Shown here in pieces: positions 1-5,833 of a stretch of 24,810 nucleotides of DNA. The translations under genes and the position numbers were made by a program. Below the pieces are notes generated by a model. That model was not told the origin of the DNA. It made no database searches and saw only the letters and a program-made list of their open reading frames with translations. Positions within the stretch are counted from its first letter, which is position 1; each line of letters starts with the position of its first letter. The stretch covers positions 1 to 24,810 of the forward strand of contig DAOWDZ010000258.1 in NCBI GenBank assembly GCA_030638765.1. The letters are read 5' to 3'. Source of the DNA: Desulfocapsa sp. (GTDB lineage Bacteria; Desulfobacterota; Desulfobulbia; Desulfobulbales; Desulfocapsaceae).

Positions 1-21
1 GACAAAAAAGTAAAATCGTTA

Positions 22-47
22 AAGGTGCCAGTATAAAAAGGCACCTT
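22..47 (+). other. Hairpin upstream of ilvN
   Basis: An 8-bp perfect inverted repeat (AAGGTGCC at 22-29, GGCACCTT at 40-47) with a 10-nt AT-rich loop. No T-run follows, so it does not look like an intrinsic terminator. It lies just before ilvN, in the presumed ilvB-ilvN spacer, and could tune expression between the two subunits. ilvB itself is outside the window. Confidence 0.4.
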
Positions 48-84
48 ATGAACAACTAGAATTTTATATTCACAGGATAAACCG

Positions 85-564
85 ATGAAACATACACTTT
101 CAGTTCTTCTTCAAAATAAACCCGGGGTCCTTTCCCGGGTCACTGGATTATTCAGTGGCCGTGGCTTTAACATTGAGAGTCTTAGTGTTGCGGAAACACT
201 TGATTCCTCACTTTCCTGCCTCACACTTGTAACATCTGGTAACGATGCCATCGTTGAACAGATCACGAAACAGCTTCATAAACTCATTGACGTTATAAAG
301 GTAACCGATATCAGTGATGGTGAGTATGTTGAGAGAGAAATGGCTCTTATCAGAGTTAAAGCTGAGAATACCACACGTGCAGAAGTTTTACGTGTTATTG
401 ATATCTTTCGTGGGAAAGTTGTCGATGTCAGCCCAAAGGCATATGCCGTTGAAGTAACAGGGTCAGCCACAAAAATTCAAGCCATTATAGATATCCTGCG
501 TCCCATCGGAATTAAAGAAATTGTAAGGACTGGAACCATTGCTATGGCTAGAGCACCAAAGTAA
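85..564 (+). CDS. ilvN: Acetolactate synthase small (regulatory) subunit
   Basis: Regulatory subunit of acetohydroxyacid synthase, the first common step of valine, leucine and isoleucine synthesis. It activates the catalytic subunit IlvB and confers valine feedback inhibition. The 159 residues match the usual length. An N-terminal ACT domain (about residues 3-75) has the family opening MKHTLSVLLQNKPGVLSRV followed by GLFSGRGFNIESL. The C-terminal small-subunit domain spans about 82-157 (EMALIRVKAE, then GSATKIQAIIDILRPIGIKE). The ATG has a CAGGA ribosome site eight bases upstream. The catalytic ilvB gene presumably lies just left of the window. In many relatives ilvC follows directly; here it does not. 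Confidence 0.95.
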   Translation: MKHTLSVLLQNKPGVLSRVTGLFSGRGFNIESLSVAETLDSSLSCLTLVTSGNDAIVEQITKQLHKLIDVIKVTDISDGEYVEREMALIRVKAENTTRAEVLRVIDIFRGKVVDVSPKAYAVEVTGSATKIQAIIDILRPIGIKEIVRTGTIAMARAPK

Positions 565-628
565 TTATAAGCCAGCTTTGTCACTCTCTTAAAGAGCTTC
601 TTTCATTACGTATTTTTTGATTTACTAC

Positions 629-666
629 GCAAAAGCAGATTACGATTTTTCGTTATCTGCTTTTGC
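629..666 (+). other. Long hairpin between ilvN and psd
   Basis: A 12-bp perfect inverted repeat (GCAAAAGCAGAT at 629-640, ATCTGCTTTTGC at 655-666). The 14-nt loop contains a further ACGA/TCGT pairing, so the whole element folds as one long stem. The T-run is inside the loop, not after the stem. It is therefore not a textbook intrinsic terminator, but it may still end or slow transcription from ilvN. The rest of 565-700 shows nothing else clear. Confidence 0.5.
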
Positions 667-700
667 TGTTAACCATCACCTACAATACAAGTAAACGTTT

Positions 701-1345
701 ATGATTCAGCCACGAATTCCACTTGCCCGTGAAGGTTACCCCTTTATTCTTTTCTCTGGTTTTGTGACCCTTATTACTGCCATCCTCGGCTATGAATTTC
801 TAGCATGGCCAGCTCTTGGTGTGACCACATTTGTTGTTGCTTTTTTTCGCGACCCTGAACGTATGACTGATGCGACAGTTGACAAACTCATCTCTCCTGC
901 CGATGGGAAAGTTATCATCATTGAAGAACAGTCCGATGAAACCTTCCTTAATGATAGGGTTATTAAAGTTTCGATTTTCATGAATGTTTTTAACGTCCAT
1001 GTTAACCGTATACCCATTGATGGGACGGTGGAGAAAATTGTCTACAAACCTGGCAAATTTTACTCAGCTGATAGCGAAAAAGGTGCCCTTTTAAATGAAA
1101 ACTGTGGTGTAATCCTTACCACAAAATCCGGAGAACAGATTGCCTTTGTACAGGTTGCAGGACTCATTGCAAGACGAATCGTCAACTGGCTTGAACCAAA
1201 TGATACAGTACAGCGTGGAAAACGTTTTGGACTCATTCGTTTTGGATCACGAGTCGACCTCTACCTACCAGCAAACAGTAAAGTCCTCGTTCAAATAGGA
1301 CAGAAGGTGCGCGCCGGAGAAACAGCCATTGCATCTTTCACTTAA
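701..1345 (+). CDS. psd: Phosphatidylserine decarboxylase proenzyme (short type)
   Basis: Decarboxylates phosphatidylserine to phosphatidylethanolamine at the inner membrane. It belongs to the short, roughly 215-residue class found in many anaerobes, not the 320-residue E. coli class. An N-terminal hydrophobic segment (about 13-48) probably forms membrane hairpins. The motif SPADGK (65-70) and the FNVHVNR segment (97-103) are typical. The self-cleavage site is RFGSRVD: cutting between Gly182 and Ser183 would turn Ser183 into the pyruvoyl group, giving a large beta and a small alpha chain. The ATG has only a weak ribosome site (AAGTAA). pssA, which makes its substrate, starts 35 bases downstream, so the two form an operon. 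Confidence 0.94.
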   Translation: MIQPRIPLAREGYPFILFSGFVTLITAILGYEFLAWPALGVTTFVVAFFRDPERMTDATVDKLISPADGKVIIIEEQSDETFLNDRVIKVSIFMNVFNVHVNRIPIDGTVEKIVYKPGKFYSADSEKGALLNENCGVILTTKSGEQIAFVQVAGLIARRIVNWLEPNDTVQRGKRFGLIRFGSRVDLYLPANSKVLVQIGQKVRAGETAIASFT

Positions 1346-1380
1346 AACAGATCGTTCCTTTCCTATGGAGCATATAATAA

Positions 1381-2133
1381 ATGATCGATAGCTCACAAGA
1401 ACCAAATAATCGTTTTTACCCTCTGCCGTGTATGTTTACACTGGCCAGTCTGTTTTGTGGATTCTACTCCATTATTTCGGCAGTTAACTCAGAATTTAAG
1501 ACGGCAGCAATTGCCATTTTAGTCGCCGCCATCTTTGATGCCCTCGATGGTCGAGTCGCTCGCATGACACAGAGCACCAGTCAATTCGGAGCAGAACTTG
1601 ACTCTCTGTGTGATATGGTCTCATTTGGCGTCTCACCTGCTGTCCTTGCATACCTATGGGCACTTCACCCATATGGACGATATGGGTGGCTTGCAGCATT
1701 TTTATATGCTGCCATGACATCTCTTCGTTTGGCGCGCTTCAATACTCAAAACAGCACGTCAGAATCCAAGAACTTTATCGGACTCCCCTGTCCTGCTGCG
1801 GCTGCTATGATATCAGCTTCTGTATTATTCACACATTTTCTTGGTCTCACAGGAGAAGTAAAACACATATCTCTGCTGCTCCTTGTTTATCTTTTATCCT
1901 ACTTGATGGTCTCAAATCATACTTACTACAGCTTTAAAGAAAGACCACCACTGAAAATGAAACGTTTCCAGCTACTCATTGGTTTCCTGCTCTTTTTTAT
2001 TCTCATCGCAGCCGAACCTCAGATTATGCTTTTTACTCTTTTTCTGATTTATCTTGCTTCAGGGCCTCTTTATGGAGTTATCAAAAGAGTTAAATCAACA
2101 AAAAAGACAACACCTACATCCAGAAAACCCTGA
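1381..2133 (+). CDS. pssA: CDP-diacylglycerol-serine O-phosphatidyltransferase
   Basis: Integral membrane enzyme joining CDP-diacylglycerol and serine to make phosphatidylserine, the substrate of the Psd encoded just upstream. The CDP-alcohol phosphatidyltransferase signature is complete: Asp53, Asp56-Gly57, Ala60-Arg61, Gly70, Asp74 and Asp78, within the stretch starting DALDGRVARM. Several membrane segments follow (about 85-105, 135-160, 163-180, 195-235). The C-terminus is basic (KRVKSTKKTT) and cytoplasmic-looking. A GGAG ribosome site sits ten bases before the ATG. This is the subclass II (Bacillus/archaeal-like) membrane type, not the peripheral E. coli type. Transcription ends at the terminator 29 bases downstream. 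Confidence 0.93.
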   Translation: MIDSSQEPNNRFYPLPCMFTLASLFCGFYSIISAVNSEFKTAAIAILVAAIFDALDGRVARMTQSTSQFGAELDSLCDMVSFGVSPAVLAYLWALHPYGRYGWLAAFLYAAMTSLRLARFNTQNSTSESKNFIGLPCPAAAAMISASVLFTHFLGLTGEVKHISLLLLVYLLSYLMVSNHTYYSFKERPPLKMKRFQLLIGFLLFFILIAAEPQIMLFTLFLIYLASGPLYGVIKRVKSTKKTTPTSRKP

Positions 2134-2161
2134 CCCCTGATAGCTTTTTTACAATTGGTTC

Positions 2162-2199
2162 AAAGCGCTTCAGGTAACAGTACCTGAAGCGCTTTTTTT
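2162..2199 (+). terminator. Intrinsic terminator of psd-pssA
   Basis: A 15-bp perfect stem (2162-2176 pairing with 2181-2195, core AGCGCTTCAGG), a 4-nt loop ACAG, and a run of seven T at 2193-2199. It is the clearest factor-independent terminator on the plus strand here and separates pssA from asd. Confidence 0.9.
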
Positions 2200-2277
2200 A
2201 TTTTTAAAACAATGTATATTGCTCTGAAAAAGAAAATTTGTTACTCTTTTCAGTTTTCACAGAAAACTAATTAATAA

Positions 2278-2307
2278 TTGAACATACACTAATAACTTTG
2301 CTAAAAT
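2278..2307 (+). promoter_or_regulatory. Possible promoter of the asd operon
   Basis: TTGAAC (2278-2283) and TAAAAT (2302-2307) lie 18 bases apart, a fair sigma-70 match. The predicted start point would fall only a few bases before the asd ATG at 2319, giving an almost leaderless message. The match may be chance in this AT-rich spacer (2200-2318), but a terminator just upstream means some promoter must lie here. Confidence 0.3.
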
Positions 2308-2318
2308 AGGTTTTTATA

Positions 2319-3347
2319 ATGAGCGAAAATCCACAAAAATATAATGTTGCAATCGCAGGAGCCACTGGAGCAGTTGGTGGAGCCATGCTTGATGTACTCG
2401 AAAGACGTGACTTCCCCATTAACGAATTGCGATTACTAGCATCAGAGCGCTCTGTTGGAAAGAAAATCACCTTCAGAGGTACAGAACTTGAAGTACAATT
2501 ACTCAGCAAAGACTCCTTTAAGGATATAGATATCGCACTTTTTTCCGCAGGTGCCACCAGATCCCTTGATTTTGCACCTTCCGCAGCCGCTGCAGGTGCT
2601 GTTGTTATAGACAATTCCAGTGCCTATCGTATGGATCCAGAAATACCTCTTGTTATTCCAGAGGTTAACCCCCATGCCATTGCTGAACATAAAAAACACG
2701 GTATTATTGCTAATCCTAATTGCTCAACCATCCAAATGCTCGTGGCTTTAAAACCCATCCTAGACAAAGTTGGTATTAAACGACTTGTTATTTCTACATA
2801 TCAGGCTGTTTCTGGAACTGGAGCAAAAGCCATTGAGGAACTTGACGCTCAGGTCAAGGCCTATGCCGAAGGCAAGGAATTATCAACTTCTGTATATCCT
2901 CACCAGATTGCATTTAATTGTCTTCCCCATATCGATTCTTTTCTTGAAAATGGGTATACCAAAGAAGAGATGAAGATGGTTAATGAGACGAGAAAAATAT
3001 TTGAAGACGATTCCATAGGAATCACTGCCACTGCTGTCCGTGTACCTGTCTATTACGGCCACTCAGAATCAGTGAATATCGAAACTCAAACAAAAATCAC
3101 TGCTGCTGAAGTGAGAGCCCTTCTTGCCAGTGCTCCTGGCGTTACGCTTGTCGATGACCCGGAAAACCTTGAATATCCATTAGCCACTAACTGTGCAGGA
3201 AATTTCGAAACACTTGTTGGCCGAATTCGTGAGGATGAATCCATAGATAACGGGATTAACCTATGGGTCGTTTCTGACAATATCTTGAAAGGCGCCGCTT
3301 TAAATGCCGTTCAGATAGCCGAAACATTTATTTCAGAATATAAATAA
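2319..3347 (+). CDS. asd: Aspartate-semialdehyde dehydrogenase
   Basis: NADPH-dependent reduction of aspartyl phosphate to aspartate semialdehyde, the branch point to lysine/diaminopimelate, threonine and methionine. The 342 residues match the family. The Rossmann dinucleotide site is IAGATGAVGGAML (about 12-24) and SAGATRS (76-82) follows. The catalytic cysteine is Cys135 in NPNCSTIQM. Arg241 and His248 in RVPVYYGHSE fit the substrate-binding and acid-base residues. The sequence is nearer to the Gram-positive/archaeal-like bacterial branch than to E. coli Asd. It heads a run in which rsmD begins at the base after its stop codon, then coaD, Rieske and cytochrome b. Confidence 0.95.
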   Translation: MSENPQKYNVAIAGATGAVGGAMLDVLERRDFPINELRLLASERSVGKKITFRGTELEVQLLSKDSFKDIDIALFSAGATRSLDFAPSAAAAGAVVIDNSSAYRMDPEIPLVIPEVNPHAIAEHKKHGIIANPNCSTIQMLVALKPILDKVGIKRLVISTYQAVSGTGAKAIEELDAQVKAYAEGKELSTSVYPHQIAFNCLPHIDSFLENGYTKEEMKMVNETRKIFEDDSIGITATAVRVPVYYGHSESVNIETQTKITAAEVRALLASAPGVTLVDDPENLEYPLATNCAGNFETLVGRIREDESIDNGINLWVVSDNILKGAALNAVQIAETFISEYK

Positions 3348-3965
3348 TTGCGGATCATTAGTGGACATGCCCGAGGGAGAAAACTTTTTACCCCGGATAA
3401 TTCTGACCTTATCCGGCCAACCACTGATCGTGCCCGAGAAGCCCTTTTTAGTATAATCGGTCATAAAATTATCGGTGCCCAAGTTCTTGACCTTTATGCA
3501 GGGACGGGTGCTTTAGGGCTGGAATCCTTGAGCCGAGGTGCCAACCAGGTCATGTTTATTGATAAACATCACAAAGCCCTTGAACTCATCCAAAAAAACT
3601 GTAATCTTTGTTTTCCTTCCCTGCAATACACAGAGAATGCCAAAACGATTATTATCAGACATGACCTCACTCGAGGCCTCAATTTACATGATCATGATGC
3701 TCTTCAGTCCATTTCGTTTGATCTTATTTTCCTTGATCCACCCTATGAAAAAGGACTTGCTCAACAAACCCTTGAGCTCCTTGAGAAAAGTGATCTCATG
3801 AATTCACAAACATGGATTATTGCCGAAGAATGCAGTGGACAAACATTGCCAGACTCAATCGGAAAGCTTGCACTTACCGACCAGAGACGATACGGTGATA
3901 CCGGTTTCTGGTTTTATAAGATTCGATCACTGTCACCCTCCACAGCTACCCCGGAAGATGAATGA
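3348..3965 (+). CDS. rsmD: 16S rRNA (guanine966-N2)-methyltransferase RsmD
   Basis: Methylates N2 of G966 in 16S rRNA using S-adenosylmethionine during 30S assembly. The start is TTG at 3348-3350, directly abutting the asd stop (3345-3347). It is chosen because the resulting N-terminus MRIISGHARGRKL is the family opening; there is no clear ribosome site, so translation is probably coupled to asd. The SAM-binding motif is VLDLYAGTGALGLESLSRGA (46-65) and the catalytic motif is DPPY (130-133). The length of 205 is slightly above the usual 185-200. The stop overlaps the coaD start as ATGA. The rsmD-coaD pairing is widespread in bacteria and supports both calls. Confidence 0.92.
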   Translation: MRIISGHARGRKLFTPDNSDLIRPTTDRAREALFSIIGHKIIGAQVLDLYAGTGALGLESLSRGANQVMFIDKHHKALELIQKNCNLCFPSLQYTENAKTIIIRHDLTRGLNLHDHDALQSISFDLIFLDPPYEKGLAQQTLELLEKSDLMNSQTWIIAEECSGQTLPDSIGKLALTDQRRYGDTGFWFYKIRSLSPSTATPEDE

Positions 3966-4480
3966 TGATACCCACACGCTCAGATCATAATCGTAAAAGT
4001 CTCGCCATCTATCCTGGCACATTTGATCCCATCACCATGGGTCACCTTGACATCATCGACAGAGCTCTCAATCTCTTCGATAAGGTTATTATTGCCATCG
4101 CCATCAACCCGGGGAAAACACCTCTTTTTTCACTTGAACAGAGAGTCGAAATGGCTAAAAGATGTTTCCCGCAAGACTACTCACGAATTGAAGTTGATGC
4201 TGTATCAGGCTTACTTGTTAAGTATGCATCTGATAAGGGTGCCAATGCAATTATTCGTGGGCTCAGGGCGGTATCAGACTTTGATTATGAGTTCCAGCTG
4301 GCACTTATGAATCGGAAACTTGAACGAGATGTGGACACCGTATTTCTCATGCCCGGCTTCAGATGGATATATATCAGCTCCTCTATCATAAAAGATGCTG
4401 CCAGACATGGTGGTGATGTTTGCGAGCTTGTGCCGGAACATGTCAACCAAAGCCTACTTGATGCCTTTCCGAAACAATAA
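3962..4480 (+). CDS. coaD: Phosphopantetheine adenylyltransferase
   Basis: Transfers AMP from ATP to 4'-phosphopantetheine, the penultimate step of coenzyme A synthesis. The nucleotidyltransferase motif is YPGTFDPITMGHLDII, with T-x-G-H at residues 25-28. The conserved RGLRAVSDFDYEFQLALMNR segment and the ISSSIIKD motif complete the active site. The start overlaps the rsmD stop by four bases (ATGA). A second ATG follows immediately (3965), and either could be used. The N-terminus is about ten residues longer than the usual MKxIAIYPGTFDP opening. A Rieske gene starts 24 bases after the stop. Confidence 0.95.
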   Translation: MMIPTRSDHNRKSLAIYPGTFDPITMGHLDIIDRALNLFDKVIIAIAINPGKTPLFSLEQRVEMAKRCFPQDYSRIEVDAVSGLLVKYASDKGANAIIRGLRAVSDFDYEFQLALMNRKLERDVDTVFLMPGFRWIYISSSIIKDAARHGGDVCELVPEHVNQSLLDAFPKQ

Positions 4481-4504
4481 ACGTTTTTTTGGGCTAAGCA
4501 TCCT

Positions 4505-4912
4505 ATGTCATCACCTGACTTAAAAACACATTCCTATACAAAACGTCGATTTCTTCTTTTTTTCGCAAGCTTTGCATTGCTGTACCCGGTTTTTCGATTT
4601 CTCGGCTATTCAATTCCACGCAAACCTCGAGTTATTGAAATCTCCAAAGCAATTCCACCTGGAGGATTTCACCTCGAAACTGATTTTATCCTTTTCGATA
4701 ATGGAATTGATGCATGGGCGTTATCCAGAAGGTGTACTCATCTGGGATGTACTATTAACTTTTATGAAAAAGATTCTATTCTAGAATGTCCATGCCACCA
4801 GAGCAGATTTTCCATGGAAGGTGTGGTTCTTCATGGACCAGCAAAAAGAAATCTCCCCCGATATAACGTTGAAAAGCTGAAAGATGATGGTGGCTATATT
4901 GTCACTATCTGA
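4505..4912 (+). CDS. Rieske [2Fe-2S] protein of a cytochrome bc-type complex
   Basis: Membrane-anchored Rieske iron-sulfur subunit expected to take electrons from quinol at the Qo site of the cytochrome b encoded next. The N-terminus has a twin-arginine-like KRRFLLFF followed by one hydrophobic segment (about 16-34), which fits Tat export with the anchor uncleaved. The cluster motifs are CTHLGC and CPCHQS. Ligands should be Cys77, His79, Cys95 and His98, with Cys82 and Cys97 forming the disulfide. At 135 residues it is short but complete. It starts 24 bases after coaD and ends 12 bases before cytochrome b. No c-type cytochrome with a CxxCH motif follows. Confidence 0.93.
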   Translation: MSSPDLKTHSYTKRRFLLFFASFALLYPVFRFLGYSIPRKPRVIEISKAIPPGGFHLETDFILFDNGIDAWALSRRCTHLGCTINFYEKDSILECPCHQSRFSMEGVVLHGPAKRNLPRYNVEKLKDDGGYIVTI

Positions 4913-4924
4913 CAGGTTTAAAAA

Positions 4925-5767
4925 GTGATAGGAAGGCGAATTCTCAGGATATTTTCCGAATTACGTTGGGGAGAATATTCACTCCTAGCCCTCTACATCT
5001 CCATTCTATCTGGTGTGGTGATTGGACTCCAGTATGATCCAGCAACCCCTCTCTATTCAATTTCCACCATTGATATGTTAGTACCGTTTGGCGCTTATTT
5101 CCGATCATTACATTTCTACAGCAGCCAACTCTTTTTTCTCTTCTGCATCTGTCATCTCATAGGTATTTTTCAACAAGCCCAAAGTTACTCAACAAAACAA
5201 TGGATAAAACTTACCGCTTCTCTGCCTGTTGCACTCTTGATTCTTTTTACCGGTTATGTACTTCGTGGAGACTCCACAGGATTTTCTGCGGGAATGATCG
5301 CTGAAGCTATTCTATTAGACATACCCTATATTGGCTCAACTATTAATGACCTGTTTTTTTCCATATCAGATAATGGCATGAAACGTATTTACCTGAATCA
5401 TATAGCTGGTTTTTGGGTTTTCTGGGGATGGTTAACATGGAGTCATGTCAAGAAATATAGTGTGAATTTTAATCGTCACATCCTGTTGTCTATTGCTATC
5501 TTTTTCTTTTCAATATTTATTGCAGCACCATTTGAACCGGATCAGCTTGGTACTATTCATATCAATGGCCCGTGGTTCTTTCTTGGACTTCAGGAGCTTC
5601 TACGATACTTCCCTCCTCTGCTCGCCGGTGTATTTTTTCCAGTAACTCTTTTAATCGCTATAGCCTTATTACACAAGAAACACAGAGGGTTCCGTACAAC
5701 CCTAATCTTCATTCTCGCCTGGCTCTTTATATATGCAATAGCAAGTATGATTGCCCTGAACAGATAA
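4925..5767 (+). CDS. Cytochrome b subunit of a Rieske/cytochrome b complex
   Basis: Di-haem membrane subunit for quinol oxidation. The haem ligand pairs are His63/His77 (13 residues between) and His159/His174 (14 between); the 14-residue second spacing is the b6-type pattern. About seven membrane segments are visible (roughly 18-36, 63-82, 94-113, 156-176, 186-202, 227-249, 257-277). The protein thus fuses a b6-like four-helix part with a shortened subunit IV-like part. Where PEWY is expected, the chain reads GPWFFLGLQELLRY, so the Qo glutamate is not conserved. The start is GTG at 4925; an ATG is not available nearby. It is the last gene of the asd-rsmD-coaD-Rieske run. Confidence 0.88.
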   Translation: MIGRRILRIFSELRWGEYSLLALYISILSGVVIGLQYDPATPLYSISTIDMLVPFGAYFRSLHFYSSQLFFLFCICHLIGIFQQAQSYSTKQWIKLTASLPVALLILFTGYVLRGDSTGFSAGMIAEAILLDIPYIGSTINDLFFSISDNGMKRIYLNHIAGFWVFWGWLTWSHVKKYSVNFNRHILLSIAIFFFSIFIAAPFEPDQLGTIHINGPWFFLGLQELLRYFPPLLAGVFFPVTLLIAIALLHKKHRGFRTTLIFILAWLFIYAIASMIALNR

Positions 5768-5775
5768 ACAAAAGC

Positions 5776-5810
5776 AAAAAAAAGACCTGCTCCATTGGAG
5801 CAGATCTTTT
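5776..5810. terminator. Bidirectional terminator between convergent genes
   Basis: A stem CTGCTCC/GGAGCAG (5787-5793 and 5797-5803) has a 3-nt loop, one mismatch, then a flanking A-run (5776-5783) pairing with the TCTTTT side. The A-run on the left and T-run on the right give a U-tract on both strands. It can therefore end the cytochrome b operon (plus) and the acidic-protein operon (minus), whose stops lie on either side. Confidence 0.82.
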
Positions 5811-5833
5811 AAATATTACTGTTTTTCAACACT

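Noticed and set aside
1..36. Short open frame at the left edge as the end of ilvB
   Set aside because: More than one frame is open for a few codons and the IlvB C-terminus is not conserved enough to recognise from so few residues.
629..666. Intrinsic terminator of ilvN
   Set aside because: The stem is strong but no T-run follows; the T's are in the loop. Kept only as a hairpin.
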